Assembly (NCBI RefSeq): GCF_002993335.1
Contig: NZ_PVNS01000006.1
Span: forward strand, 1 to 64,000
Source: Alkalicoccus urumqiensis
GTDB lineage: Bacteria; Bacillota; Bacilli; Bacillales; Salisediminibacteriaceae
DNA length: 64,000 bases
Direction: 5' to 3'
Under the pieces are notes generated by a model, which saw only the letters and a program-made list of their open reading frames with translations, searched no databases and was not told the DNA's origin. Below are positions 16,564-25,398 of the stretch, piece by piece (positions within the stretch are counted from its first letter, which is position 1; every line of letters starts with the position of its first letter). The position numbers and the translations under genes are program-made.

Positions 16564-18227
16564 GCCAGATGGAGGAACTGAAAGGAAAACTGAAGGAACA
16601 GCTGCACCAGGCAGTGGTAAGCGCCGGACTTGCGGATGCGTCCGAGATTCCGGAGATCGTTATTGAAACGCCGAAGGATAAAGCACACGGAGATTTTGCG
16701 ACGAACCTTGCGATGCAGCTCGCACGTGTGGCGAAGAAGGCACCGCGCGCGATTGCGGAGGATATCGCCTCCCACGTTGACCGGAGCGAAGCAGGCATCC
16801 GCGAGCTCGATATCGCCGGACCCGGCTTTATTAACTTCTTTATGCAGACTGACTACCTCGGGGACATTATCCAGAGCGTGCTGACGCATCCGGAAGCGTT
16901 CGGCACCTCCGACATCGGCGGCGGTAAGAAAGTCCAGGTGGAGTTCGTTTCCGCGAACCCGACCGGCACACTCCACCTCGGCCACGCACGCGGCGCCGCT
17001 GTCGGCGACTCGCTCTGCAACCTGCTTGAAGCAGCCGGATACGACGTCGAGCGGGAATACTACATCAACGATGCCGGCAACCAGATCGACAACCTCGTCT
17101 ACTCGCTGGAAGCGCGCTACCTGCAGGAAGTCGGCGAACCGGCCGAAATGCCGGAGGACGGCTACCAGGGGGAGGACATCATCGGTTTCGCGAAGGAAAT
17201 CGTCGAGAACTACGGCGACCGCTTCAAAGACAGCGATGTGGAAAAACGACGCGCCTTTTTCCGGGAATACGGCTTGAAGCGCGAGCTCGACAAGCTGAAG
17301 GCGGATCTCGAGGAATTCCGTGTTTCCTTTGACCACTGGTTCTCTGAATCCTCCCTGTACGATGAAAACAAAATTCAGCCGGTACTCGATGATCTTGCCG
17401 CACGCGGCAAAACGTACGAGGCGGACGGCGCAACATGGTTCCGTTCGACGGAATACGGCGATGACAAAGACCGTGTCCTCATCAAAAACGACGGCACGTT
17501 CACGTACCTGACGCCGGATATCGCGTACCATAAAGACAAGCTGAACCGCGGCTTTGAAGAGCTCGTCAACATCTGGGGCGCCGACCACCACGGCTACATT
17601 CCGCGGATGCAGGCAGCGATTCAGGCGCTCGGCTACGAAAAAGAGCAGATGAGCGTACAGATCATCCAGATGGTCAACCTGTTTGAAAACGGGGAGAAAG
17701 TAAAGATGAGCAAGCGTACCGGAAACGCGGTGACGATGCGTGAGCTGATGGAAGAAGTCGGCATCGACGCGACGCGCTATTTCTTTGCGATGCGCGCAGC
17801 GGAGACGCACCTGGACTTTGACCTGACACTTGCCAAATCGGAATCGAATGAAAATCCGGTCTACTACGTGCAGTACGCACACGCACGCATCTGCAGCATG
17901 CTGCGCCAGGCAGACGAGAAAGGCTTCACGGTCAACCCGGATGCCGATCTGTCCGTACTGGAGAGTGAAAAAGATCTCGATCTGATGAAGAAAGTAGGCG
18001 AATTCCCGGAAGCAGTCGCAGACGCAGCTACACGCCGCGCCCCGCACCGGATTACGAACTACGTCTACGATCTCGCCCAGACACTGCACAGCTTCTACAA
18101 TGCAGAAAAGGTCATCACCGACAACGAAGAACGGACACACGCACGGCTCGCCCTCGTCGAAGCCGTCCGCATCACCCTGAAAAAAGCCCTCGCCCTCGTA
18201 GGCGTAAACGCACCAGAAAAAATGTGA
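16560..18227 (+). CDS. argS: Arginyl-tRNA synthetase
   Basis: Class I synthetase charging tRNA-Arg. At 555 residues it is of normal length. The N-terminal Add-1 domain is followed by the HIGH-type motif as [19 protein letters not shown] and the KMSKS-type motif as [12 protein letters not shown]; the C-terminal anticodon-binding domain ends the protein ([20 protein letters not shown]). GGAGGG lies nine bases upstream. No T-box leader is visible before ywiB. The terminator at its 3' end is partly duplicated 147 bp downstream. Confidence 0.97.
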   Translation: MSQMEELKGKLKEQLHQAVVSAGLADASEIPEIVIETPKDKAHGDFATNLAMQLARVAKKAPRAIAEDIASHVDRSEAGIRELDIAGPGFINFFMQTDYLGDIIQSVLTHPEAFGTSDIGGGKKVQVEFVSANPTGTLHLGHARGAAVGDSLCNLLEAAGYDVEREYYINDAGNQIDNLVYSLEARYLQEVGEPAEMPEDGYQGEDIIGFAKEIVENYGDRFKDSDVEKRRAFFREYGLKRELDKLKADLEEFRVSFDHWFSESSLYDENKIQPVLDDLAARGKTYEADGATWFRSTEYGDDKDRVLIKNDGTFTYLTPDIAYHKDKLNRGFEELVNIWGADHHGYIPRMQAAIQALGYEKEQMSVQIIQMVNLFENGEKVKMSKRTGNAVTMRELMEEVGIDATRYFFAMRAAETHLDFDLTLAKSESNENPVYYVQYAHARICSMLRQADEKGFTVNPDADLSVLESEKDLDLMKKVGEFPEAVADAATRRAPHRITNYVYDLAQTLHSFYNAEKVITDNEERTHARLALVEAVRITLKKALALVGVNAPEKM

Positions 18228-18230
18228 CAA

Positions 18231-18261
18231 ACCGCCGGGCGGTCTATGCCCGGCGGTTTTC
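18231..18261 (+). terminator. Terminator of argS
   Basis: ACCGCCGGGC pairs with GCCCGGCGGT, followed by four Ts. Most of it is repeated at 18383-18407. Confidence 0.8.
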
Positions 18262-18340
18262 GCATGAGCGGAGGCGGCCTGTGTCCTGAGCCGCCGGGCA
18301 GCGCTCTCCTGCCCTGCGGCGCGGCCGTCCGGAGCCATGC
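18262..18340 (+). repeat. 79-bp palindromic element, copy 3
   Basis: Ends GCATG and CATGC; inner stem GCCGCCGGGCAG with CTGCCCTGCGGC. Same layout as the copies at 2110 and 2476. Confidence 0.85.
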
Positions 18341-18408
18341 GTAAGAAAAGCGGGAACGGGCTGGAAGAAGAGAGAACCTGTCCGGGCGGTCTATGCCCGG
18401 CGGTTTTC

Positions 18409-18487
18409 GCATGAGCGGAGGCGGCCTGTGTCCTGAGCCGCCGGGCAGCGCTCTCCTGCCCTGCGGCGCGGCCGCCCGGAGCCATGC
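18409..18487 (+). repeat. 79-bp palindromic element, copy 4
   Basis: Nearly identical to the copy at 18262 (one base difference), carried by the 147-bp tandem duplication. Confidence 0.85.
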
Positions 18488-18555
18488 GTAGGAAAAGCGG
18501 GAACGAGCTGATAAAAAGCAAGAATCCGGACGGGCGACCGTCCGGCTGTCTGCAG

Positions 18556-18571
18556 TGTTTCACGTGAAACA
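18556..18571. other. parS: parS chromosome-partitioning site
   Basis: TGTTTCACGTGAAACA is a perfect 16-bp palindrome and matches the ParB/Spo0J binding consensus TGTTNCACGTGAAACA at every position. parS sites cluster around the replication origin in Bacillus, and this yw-type region lies on the origin-proximal left arm in B. subtilis. Confidence 0.9.
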
Positions 18572-18617
18572 GCTGTGATATGATGGAAGAAACTTCTTCT
18601 GGAGGGGGTCTCCGGCA

Positions 18618-19625
18618 GTGCGGATGACGATTAAGCAGATAGCAGAGCTTGCGGGTGTATCGAGGGCGACGGTATCGAAAATTATTAATGACTACGATGA
18701 TATTAACGATAAGACGAAAGAGCGTGTCAAAAAGATTATGGAGGAGCATAATTACCGTCCTTCCTATTCGGCACAGACGCTTGCCCGAAAGAAAACGAAC
18801 GTCGTCGGCGTCGTGTACGCCGGGGAAGTCAACGCCGATTTCAATCACCCGTTTTTCGTGGAGGTGCTGAGCGCATTCAAGCGGACGATCGGTACATACG
18901 GCTATGACATGCTTTTTTTCTCCAACGAAAAATTTCACACCGGCAGTGAAGATTTTCTCGCGCGCTGCCTTCATTACAACGTGGACGGCTGCGTCATCAT
19001 TAACGGAGGCAATATCCAGTCCTCCGTATACGAGCTCGACCAGAGCGATATTCCGTGCGTCGGCCTCGATCTGGAGCTGACCGGTCCGAAATCCAGCTAC
19101 GTCATGTCCGACAATGACCAGATGATGGGTCTCGTCGTCGACTATATCCAGCAGCAGGGATGGGAAAACGCCGCCTATGTCAGCGGCATGCAGACGTCCA
19201 TCATCGCCACCATACGGGATCAGAGCTTTTATAAAGCAGCGGCGGATGCCGGGCTGACGCTGAAGAAAGAGTGGATCTTGGAAGGGAATTTCTCCGAACA
19301 GGGAGGCTTTGATGCCATGAAGCGGCTCGAAGCCGGAGGTCCGCTCCCGGACGTCGTTTTCGCTGCGGGGGATATGATGGCGTTCGGGGCTGTAAGGGCG
19401 TGGCAGGAGTCGGGACGCGGGTTCGATTCCATGGCGTTTATCGGGCTGGATGATATTTTTGCGTCGCGGTACCTCGGACTGACAACCGTCCGGCAGCAGC
19501 AGGAAAAGCTTGGGGAGAGTGCAGCCCACAGCCTCTTCGGCTGGATGGAAAACAACGTGGTGGACCGGGAAGTGCTCATTCCGGGGGAACTCGTCGTGCG
19601 CGCTTCGACGACAGCAAAAAGATAG
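18618..19625 (+). CDS. LacI-family transcriptional repressor
   Basis: A 335-residue LacI/GalR regulator. The N-terminal helix-turn-helix and hinge are clear (TIKQIAELAGVSRATVSKII, then YRPSYSAQTLARKKTNVVGV), followed by a periplasmic-binding-like sensor domain to about residue 330. A GTG start at 18618 is preferred over the ATG at 18624, because GGAGGGGG lies eight bases before the GTG. No sugar-uptake operon is adjacent, so the regulon is probably elsewhere. Confidence 0.88.
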   Translation: MRMTIKQIAELAGVSRATVSKIINDYDDINDKTKERVKKIMEEHNYRPSYSAQTLARKKTNVVGVVYAGEVNADFNHPFFVEVLSAFKRTIGTYGYDMLFFSNEKFHTGSEDFLARCLHYNVDGCVIINGGNIQSSVYELDQSDIPCVGLDLELTGPKSSYVMSDNDQMMGLVVDYIQQQGWENAAYVSGMQTSIIATIRDQSFYKAAADAGLTLKKEWILEGNFSEQGGFDAMKRLEAGGPLPDVVFAAGDMMAFGAVRAWQESGRGFDSMAFIGLDDIFASRYLGLTTVRQQQEKLGESAAHSLFGWMENNVVDREVLIPGELVVRASTTAKR

Positions 19626-19725
19626 AAGAAGGCAGCCCGTGTATCTGTCTTTTTGCATCGTTTTCTAAAAAAGCGAGTCTTTTTCGCCTATCCTGCGTCT
19701 ACAGAAACAGAAAGGGGCGGTCGGG

Positions 19726-20547
19726 ATGAGAAAAGAGAAGCGAAGCACGAAGTGGAAAGTCGGTGGTGCGGTAGGAGCTGCGGCTGTTATTTCCGCGCTG
19801 CTGATCTATGATGCAGGAAGTCCGCAGGAAGAGGCAGCGGATCCGGCCGGCGGCGAAAGCGGTGCGCAGGAAACGTCTGAGGAGGAAGCAGAAGCCGCGC
19901 ATGCAGAAGAGGAGACGGAATCGGCAGAGCCACAGGAGGACACGGCGGAACCTTCTGGGCCGGATGAACCGCAGAAGGAGCCTGCGGAGTCCGAAGAGCC
20001 GGTCCGGGTGAAACCGACGTTTGAAAAGCTCGACTTTGAAGACAGCGGTGCGTCGTCATTTACCGTGGAATTCACGCAGCAGGAAAACAGCTGGCAGGAG
20101 ACGTACGTGCCGTTTTCCCCGGAGCTGATTCCGGTGGAAGGCTATATCCCGGAAGGCTGGGAAGTGACCGAAATCGAAGAAGCGGAGGACGGGGTGCCCG
20201 ACCGCGTGTCGATCGAAGGGACGCTGATGGTGGAGTATTTTGAGCCGGAGGCCACGGCGGAGGATGTGGAAGCGCACTTTGACCACTTGTTTGACGGCGG
20301 GTACATTTTCGAGGAGGAAATCACTACGTTGTCCGAGGATGAATTTCCCGAACTCGAGGGAGGGCTTCCCGAAGACTTCATCGAAACGGGCTATATCTTT
20401 GAAGTGGCCGGCGAATTCTATTTTGAGTTGTACTACGGTCAACTGAACGGCCGCTACTTATCTATTTTTAATCAGAATGCGCACTATGAAAGCGAATTGT
20501 GGGGGCACGGCGATGTCTTTTTAAACGTGCTGTCGCCGGCGGAATAA
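19726..20547 (+). CDS. Membrane-anchored protein with acidic linker
   Basis: A 273-residue protein of no recognised family. Residues ~11-28 form one membrane segment after a Lys/Arg-rich start (MRKEKRSTKWKVGG), consistent with an N-in anchor. Residues ~33-90 are a low-complexity Glu/Ala/Pro linker of the kind seen in halophile surface proteins. The outer part (~95-273) is a compact beta-rich domain with QENSWQETYVPFSPE and YYGQLNGRYLSIFNQN. No cysteine follows the membrane segment, so it is not a lipoprotein. A probable terminator follows. Confidence 0.7.
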   Translation: MRKEKRSTKWKVGGAVGAAAVISALLIYDAGSPQEEAADPAGGESGAQETSEEEAEAAHAEEETESAEPQEDTAEPSGPDEPQKEPAESEEPVRVKPTFEKLDFEDSGASSFTVEFTQQENSWQETYVPFSPELIPVEGYIPEGWEVTEIEEAEDGVPDRVSIEGTLMVEYFEPEATAEDVEAHFDHLFDGGYIFEEEITTLSEDEFPELEGGLPEDFIETGYIFEVAGEFYFELYYGQLNGRYLSIFNQNAHYESELWGHGDVFLNVLSPAE

Positions 20548-20553
20548 TACGAA

Positions 20554-20583
20554 AAGGCTTCTCTTCGGAGGAGTCTTTTTCTA
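20554..20583 (+). terminator. Terminator after the acidic-linker gene
   Basis: AGGCTTCTC, loop TTCG, GAGGAGTCT with two G-U pairs, then five Ts. Confidence 0.75.
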
Positions 20584-20727
20584 TCTGAATTAAACAAAAT
20601 TTCGAATCGAAACGAACTATTTTTCATGAAATACAAAAAAACACTAGATGTACGTACCTCTATCTGTTAGAATAAGTGAGGTTAGAAAAACTGACAAGGT
20701 GTATTTATAAAAAGGAAGGTGACCTAC

Positions 20728-20898
20728 ATGCAGGAAGTACTGCTTGCCCTGCTCGCAGGACTGATCGTTGGACTTGTTTTTGGTATCGTCAAACTGCCGA
20801 TTCCGGCACCACCCGCACTTCCGGGAATTATGGGTATCTTTGGAATCTATTTCGGCTATAAACTATATGAATGGGCGTCCGTGACCTTTTTCGCGTAA
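20728..20898 (+). CDS. XapX-domain small membrane protein
   Basis: A 56-residue protein read directly from the sequence. It consists of two hydrophobic segments (LLALLAGLIVGLVFGIV and, later, GIMGIFGIYFGYKL) joined by KLPIPAPPALPG, the typical XapX/DUF1427 layout. AAGGAAGGTG precedes the ATG, and a strong terminator follows the stop. XapX proteins are small inner-membrane proteins of unknown role. It appears to be a single-gene unit. Confidence 0.82.
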   Translation: MQEVLLALLAGLIVGLVFGIVKLPIPAPPALPGIMGIFGIYFGYKLYEWASVTFFA

Positions 20899-20902
20899 CC
20901 CT

Positions 20903-20952
20903 CCCCCTGACTGCTCATACAAAGCAGAAGGGGGCTTTTTTTGTGCCCTGCT
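20903..20952 (+). terminator. Terminator of the XapX gene
   Basis: CCCCCT...GCT pairs with AGC...AGGGGG, followed by seven Ts. Confidence 0.8.
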
Positions 20953-20992
20953 GGAGACATCGGTATACTGAACACAGAAGGAGGAATCAGAA

Positions 20993-21427
20993 ATGAACGT
21001 ACATAAAATTGAAACAGAAGAAGAACTGGAGGCGGCGTTCCGCGTCCGCAGGGACGTTTTCATCACGGAGCAGCACGTACCGGAAGCAGATGAGTTTGAT
21101 AAGTGGGACACGCTGACGTCCGGTGCTGTGCATATTCTGGCGGGAACGGCCGGGGAGCCGGCGGGAGCGGCACGGTTTCATATGAAAGGCAGTCAGGCCA
21201 AGCTCGAGCGGATCTGTGTCCAGAAAGCGTTCCGCGGCAGAAGGCTCGGCAGCCGGATTCTGGAAAAGCTCGAAGAAGAGGCAGTGCGCGCCGGTGCGTC
21301 GTCTTCCATTCTTCACGGCCAGACACATGCGGAGGCTTTTTACCACCGCCACGGGTACGTGACGACGTCCGAGCCGTTTGATGAGGACGGCATTGAGCAC
21401 GTGCGCATGGAGAAAACACTCCGCTGA
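20993..21427 (+). CDS. GNAT-family N-acetyltransferase
   Basis: A 144-residue GCN5-related acetyltransferase. The acetyl-CoA loop is CVQKAFRGRRLGSRILEKLE (residues ~77-96), and the C-terminal strand GQTHAEAFYHRHGYV is typical of the ElaA/YjcF-like branch (MNVHKIETEEELEAAFRVRR at the start). GGAGGAA precedes the start. Substrate unknown; neighbours give no clue. The thiamine operon follows behind its own promoter and riboswitch. Confidence 0.85.
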   Translation: MNVHKIETEEELEAAFRVRRDVFITEQHVPEADEFDKWDTLTSGAVHILAGTAGEPAGAARFHMKGSQAKLERICVQKAFRGRRLGSRILEKLEEEAVRAGASSSILHGQTHAEAFYHRHGYVTTSEPFDEDGIEHVRMEKTLR

Positions 21428-21448
21428 TTGTGGACAGTTGTGCCTTTG

Positions 21449-21477
21449 TTGACAATGTTCAGAAAACAGCGTACGCT
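21449..21477 (+). promoter_or_regulatory. Possible promoter of the thiamine operon
   Basis: TTGACA (21449-21454) and TACGCT (21472-21477), 17-bp spacer, about 75 bp before the riboswitch. Confidence 0.5.
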
Positions 21478-21552
21478 CAAAGATAAGGTCGGCTTTTTCA
21501 AAAGGAGCCAATTACCGGCCTGCTCACTGAAGCGGCTCTGACAACATGATAC

Positions 21553-21655
21553 AGATGTGCACTGGAGGTGCCCTTTAAGAGGGCTGAGATCGAAGCGGAT
21601 AACTTCGGGACTCCCAGAACCTGATCCAGTTGATACTGGCGGAGGGAAGTGACGG
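21553..21655 (+). promoter_or_regulatory. TPP riboswitch (THI element)
   Basis: The conserved TPP-binding blocks are in order: GGAGGTGCC, then AGGGCTGAGATC, then ACTCCCAGAACCTGATCCAG, then CTGGCGGAGGGAAGTG. It precedes an intrinsic terminator and the thi genes, so TPP binding should cause premature termination. Confidence 0.93.
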
Positions 21656-21672
21656 AACGAGAGGACCAGTAC

Positions 21673-21712
21673 AGGCGCTTCCCTGCAGCAATGACAGGGG
21701 GCGTCTTTTTTT
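21673..21712 (+). terminator. TPP-riboswitch expression-platform terminator
   Basis: GCGCTTCCCTG pairs with CAGGGGGCGT (G-U pairs and one bulge), followed by seven Ts, 36 bp before tenI. Confidence 0.8.
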
Positions 21713-21750
21713 GCGTTCCGCCCTTTCTCACACAGAGTGGAGGAGTAATG

Positions 21751-22344
21751 ATGGAACTACACGCAATCTCAACAGGAACGATGCCGCCGGCTCTCTGGTG
21801 GCAGGCCGCGCAGGCGGTGCAGTTCGCCGGTGCGGACGCGGTGCATCTCCGGGAGCCGGACTGGACAGCATCGGAAGCAGATGCCGTGATCCGCTCCTGG
21901 AGCGGTCCGGCCCGTCTCATCCTGAACACGAAAACGGCGTATACGGTCCGGCCGGAGGGAATTCATCTGCCGGAGCACGCCCCGCCGGAGACGGTGCCGC
22001 ACAGCCGCTCGGTCCACAGCCCGGCAGCCGCGGAACAGGCCGTGTTAAACGGCGCAGAACGCCTGATTGCCGGACCGGTCTACCCTCCGCGTTCCAAGCC
22101 GGGGGCGGGCATCGGGATCGAGGCATTCTCCCGGATCGTCCGGAAAGTGAACGTACCGGTGATCGCTGTCGGCGGCATCAAACCGGAGCATATGGAAGAG
22201 CTGTATCAGGCAGGAGCCGCCGGAGCAGCCGTCATCACCGGCATGATGGGGGCGCCTGATCCGGAAAACAGCACACGGCAGTACCGAAAAGAGGTGGAAC
22301 GATGTATGACCTTCTCGTCATCGGCGGCGGAATTCAAGGATTAA
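21751..22344 (+). CDS. tenI: Thiazole tautomerase TenI
   Basis: A 197-residue ThiE-like TIM barrel. TenI aromatises the thiazole phosphate product of ThiG in Bacillus. Visible features are DAVHLREPDW, the segment GPVYPPRSKPGAGIGIE and VPVIAVGGIKPEHMEELYQAGAAGAAVITG. It is placed as TenI and not ThiE by its position first in a tenI-thiO-thiS-thiG-thiF operon. Two adjacent ATGs are possible; 21751 gives better spacing from AGGAG. It overlaps thiO by 43 bp. Confidence 0.85.
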   Translation: MELHAISTGTMPPALWWQAAQAVQFAGADAVHLREPDWTASEADAVIRSWSGPARLILNTKTAYTVRPEGIHLPEHAPPETVPHSRSVHSPAAAEQAVLNGAERLIAGPVYPPRSKPGAGIGIEAFSRIVRKVNVPVIAVGGIKPEHMEELYQAGAAGAAVITGMMGAPDPENSTRQYRKEVERCMTFSSSAAEFKD

Positions 22345-23369
22345 GTGCGGCCTGGCATGCAGCCCAATCCGGCGCGGATGTTCTCGTTGTCGAAAAAGGA
22401 ACGGCGGCAGGCGGAGCGACAAAAGCAGCCGCAGGCATGCTCGGCGCACAGACGGAGCGTCATGCCGGTGAAGCGCTGCAGCGTGCGGCAGTAAGCGCGC
22501 GGGACTACTGGAAAACGTGGGCGGCGGAAATAGAACGGACGTCGGGGAAATCGACGGGGCTCCGTCTTCACGGAGCCTACCGGACCGCAAGCTCTCCGGA
22601 ATGCATCCACGAGCTCCGTTCGGCAGCCGTGGAACAGAAAGCGCTCGGCCTGGAGGTACAGTCACGGTTTCCAGATGGCGCCGACGTGAAAGAAAGCGTC
22701 TTTTTCCCGCAGGAAGCGCAGGTGGATGCCATTCAGGCAGCGGCTGCCATTGCACAGGGGATCAAAAACGCCGGCGGAGAGATTCGAGAAAAGACAACCG
22801 TCCGCGCGGCGGTCTTATCGGGAGACGTCTGGCAGGTGGAGACAGAAAGCGGCATCTATCAGAGCCGGTACGTCCTTCAGGCGCCGGGCATTTCCGGAGC
22901 AGTGAAAGGGACCAGCCTTTCAGGAGCCGTGCTGGAACCTGTCAAGGGGGAGTGTCTCGCCGTCCGCCCTGCTGTACAGCCGTTTAAGGAAACGATCGTG
23001 GATGAACACATTTATCTTGTACCGAAAGCAGACGGCCGCATTATTATCGGCGCGACAGAAACGCCCGGGGACGAAACATTGGACGTGCATGCCGGCGCAG
23101 CAGCGCAGCTGCTTTCAAGGGCCGTTGCTCTGTACCCGGCTCTTGCCGACGCAGCGCTCATCCAGCACTGGGCCGGCGTCCGCCCGCGCAGACGAGGTGG
23201 ACCGCCGCTCGTCGCGGAAACGAAGCCCGGCTTGTTTACGACGATCGGTCACTACCGGAACGGAATTTTATACGCCGGCTGGACCGGCAGGCTGCTTACC
23301 CGGTGGATGGACACCGGCAGCCGCCCGGAAGAGCTGGCGCCATTTTCACCGGAGGAGGTAACGAAATGA
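22302..23369 (+). CDS. thiO: Glycine oxidase ThiO
   Basis: FAD enzyme oxidising glycine to the dehydroglycine (imine) used to build the thiamine thiazole ring. The Rossmann motif is at the N-terminus (LLVIGGGIQGLSAAWHAA), with the second FAD block GVRPRRRGGPPLVAETKPGL and HYRNGILYAGWTG near the C-terminus. Length 355 residues is typical. The start lies inside tenI, and the stop overlaps the thiS start by 4 bp, so translation is coupled through the operon. Confidence 0.92.
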   Translation: MYDLLVIGGGIQGLSAAWHAAQSGADVLVVEKGTAAGGATKAAAGMLGAQTERHAGEALQRAAVSARDYWKTWAAEIERTSGKSTGLRLHGAYRTASSPECIHELRSAAVEQKALGLEVQSRFPDGADVKESVFFPQEAQVDAIQAAAAIAQGIKNAGGEIREKTTVRAAVLSGDVWQVETESGIYQSRYVLQAPGISGAVKGTSLSGAVLEPVKGECLAVRPAVQPFKETIVDEHIYLVPKADGRIIIGATETPGDETLDVHAGAAAQLLSRAVALYPALADAALIQHWAGVRPRRRGGPPLVAETKPGLFTTIGHYRNGILYAGWTGRLLTRWMDTGSRPEELAPFSPEEVTK

Positions 23370-23566
23370 CACTGACGATTAACGGCGAAGAGCGGACGAT
23401 CGGCGGAGAAGGAATGAGTGCTGCAGATCTCGCCGCGCATTTAGGTCTTGAAGGCCGGATTGCCATGGAGCGCAACGGCATGATTTTAAAGCGGGACGAA
23501 TGGGAAAACGAAACGTTGGAACAAGGCGATACAATTGAGATCGTTCAATTTGTAGGAGGAGGCTGA
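23366..23566 (+). CDS. thiS: Sulfur carrier protein ThiS
   Basis: A 66-residue ubiquitin-like carrier ending in the required Gly-Gly (QFVGGG). ThiF adenylates the C-terminus, which then carries sulfur as a thiocarboxylate to ThiG. The open frame extends upstream into thiO, but GGAGGAGG before the ATG at 23366 and the family N-terminus ([16 protein letters not shown]) fix the start. It overlaps thiO by 4 bp and is 4 bp from thiG. Confidence 0.92.
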   Translation: MTLTINGEERTIGGEGMSAADLAAHLGLEGRIAMERNGMILKRDEWENETLEQGDTIEIVQFVGGG

Positions 23567-23570
23567 ACAA

Positions 23571-24344
23571 ATGAGTGTACTTCAGATCGGCGAAAAAACG
23601 CTGCAGTCCCGGCTGCTGCTTGGAACAGGAAAATACCGGACACCGGAGGAGCAGGTCGAAGCAGTGGAGGCTTCCGGTACGGGCGTGCTGACGTTTGCGG
23701 TGCGCCGCATTCCGCTCGATAATGCGCGTGAGGAAACGTTTCAGGGGCTTGACCTTGCACGCTACGAGATGCTTCCGAACACGGCCGGCGCGGACACGGC
23801 GGAGGAAGCACTCCGCACCGCACGGCTCGCGAGGGAAGCAGGGCTCTGCGACATGATTAAAGTCGAGGTGATCGGCTGCAGCGAAACGCTTCTTCCCGAT
23901 CCGGTAGAGACGATCAAAGCGACGAGAATGCTCGTGGAGGACGGCTTCACGGTGCTGACGTATACGTCCGATGACGTCGTGCTCGCAAAACGCGTACAGG
24001 AGGCCGGATGCCACGCCGTCATGCCGGCCGCAGCACCAATTGGTTCCGGACTCGGCATCGTAAACCCGTACAACCTGAAGCAGATTATCGCGCAGGCACA
24101 GGTACCGGTCATCGTCGATGCGGGCATCGGCACGCCGTCGCACGCCGCGCAGGCGATGGAAATGGGCGCAGACGGGGTCCTCTTAAACTCCGCTGTAGCA
24201 GGCGCCGGTGATCCGGAGAAAATGGCGGAGGCGATGAAAGCAGCGGTGACGGCGGGAAGGCTCGCCTTTGAAAGCGGTCCGATCCCGCCGCGGGACACCG
24301 CTTTCGCCTCCAGCCCTCAGACAGGGGTGAGCCGGCCATCGTGA
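23571..24344 (+). CDS. thiG: Thiazole synthase ThiG
   Basis: TIM-barrel enzyme making the thiazole phosphate from deoxyxylulose phosphate, dehydroglycine and ThiS thiocarboxylate. The Schiff-base lysine is in MIKVEVIG, with phosphate-binding segments [20 protein letters not shown] and [11 protein letters not shown]. At 257 residues it matches the family. AGGAGG lies just upstream. The stop overlaps the next start. Confidence 0.95.
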   Translation: MSVLQIGEKTLQSRLLLGTGKYRTPEEQVEAVEASGTGVLTFAVRRIPLDNAREETFQGLDLARYEMLPNTAGADTAEEALRTARLAREAGLCDMIKVEVIGCSETLLPDPVETIKATRMLVEDGFTVLTYTSDDVVLAKRVQEAGCHAVMPAAAPIGSGLGIVNPYNLKQIIAQAQVPVIVDAGIGTPSHAAQAMEMGADGVLLNSAVAGAGDPEKMAEAMKAAVTAGRLAFESGPIPPRDTAFASSPQTGVSRPS

Positions 24345-25342
24345 TGAACCGGTATAACCGCCAGGAGCAGGTTCTCGGAAGCAGCGCACAGAAGCGGATC
24401 GAAGAAGCTGCCGTGCTGGTCGCAGGCGCCGGGGCGCTCGGCAGTGCTGCTGCAGAAACTCTCGTCCGCGCCGGTATCCGGAAACTGATCCTTATCGACC
24501 GCGACCATGTGGAGCTCTCCAATCTGCAGCGCCAGCAGCTGTACACGGAAGCCGACGCTGAAGCCGCGCTTCCGAAGGTGGAAGCAGCTGCCCGGCGGCT
24601 GTACGATATCCGCTCCGACGTGGAAATCGAGACGACGGTCGGGGAGCTCACGCCGTCGTTTCTGAAAGAGCACCGGGACATCGATCTGGCCGTCGACGCG
24701 TTCGATAACCGCGAAGCGCGGCGGCTGCTGAATGACGCAGCGCAGAAATACGGTTTTCCGTGGGTGTACGGCGCAGTCAGCGGCACGATCGGCATGGCCG
24801 CACCGATTCTTGCCGGCGGACAGCCGTGCTACCGCTGCCTGGAACAGGCCGTGCCCGGTCCGGAGGAGTCGTGTGATACGGCCGGCGTCGTTTCGCCTGC
24901 CGTTCAGTGGACGTCTGCGATCCAGACAGCCGCGGCCCTCCGGATACTCGGCGGCAGTGAAGACGTAACGCCGGTGCTGCAGTGGATGGATGTGTTCACC
25001 GGACGAACGAAAGCGATGGACCTGAAGCGGCTTGCAGCGGAAGACTGTCCGGCATGCGGCAGCAGACCGGACTATCCGGCTCTTCAGGAGAACATGCCGT
25101 CGGTACGCATGCTCTGCGGCCGGCGTACGGTACAGATCCAGCCGGACAGGCGCATCCCGTTTTCCCGGGTGAAGGGGAAAGGAATGGATATTCCGTGGAG
25201 GGAAAATGAGTTTGTGCTGCAGCTGTATCCGGAGGGATGCCGGATGGTGGTGTTCCGGGATGGACGTGTGCTGGTGCATGAGGCGCCGGATGAGTCGGAG
25301 GCGCTCCGGCTGTATGAGCAGTACGTCGGTCTGATGGTTTAG
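24344..25342 (+). CDS. thiF: ThiS adenylyltransferase ThiF
   Basis: E1-like enzyme that adenylates ThiS. The ATP-binding glycine-rich motif is VLVAGAGALGSAAAETL (residues ~22-38), with the R-finger region DHVELSNLQRQQLYTEAD and zinc ligands in CYRCLEQ and CPACGS. Residues ~250-332 extend beyond the core with a rhodanese-free tail. ATG at 24344 overlaps the thiG stop by one base; a GTG one codon earlier is also possible. MoeB-type activity is an alternative, but the operon favours ThiF. Confidence 0.9.
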   Translation: MNRYNRQEQVLGSSAQKRIEEAAVLVAGAGALGSAAAETLVRAGIRKLILIDRDHVELSNLQRQQLYTEADAEAALPKVEAAARRLYDIRSDVEIETTVGELTPSFLKEHRDIDLAVDAFDNREARRLLNDAAQKYGFPWVYGAVSGTIGMAAPILAGGQPCYRCLEQAVPGPEESCDTAGVVSPAVQWTSAIQTAAALRILGGSEDVTPVLQWMDVFTGRTKAMDLKRLAAEDCPACGSRPDYPALQENMPSVRMLCGRRTVQIQPDRRIPFSRVKGKGMDIPWRENEFVLQLYPEGCRMVVFRDGRVLVHEAPDESEALRLYEQYVGLMV

Positions 25343-25398
25343 GGCGGTGTGAAAACGGCTATATCGTCTGGGAGGAAGCGCGGAAGGGAGATGGCAGA

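Larger units (their letters stand above)
18236..18510 (+). repeat. 147-bp tandem duplication behind argS
   Basis: The sequence 18236-18363 (right half of the terminator, a 79-bp palindromic element and an AAGCGGGAAC tail) recurs at 18383-18510 with about four differences, a period of 147 bp. Near identity points to a recent duplication. Confidence 0.9.

Noticed and set aside
16485-19658. A 1057-residue minus-strand open frame
   Set aside because: It lies antisense to argS and the LacI gene, both clear genes, and its composition is that of a GC-rich shadow frame. No family motif is visible.
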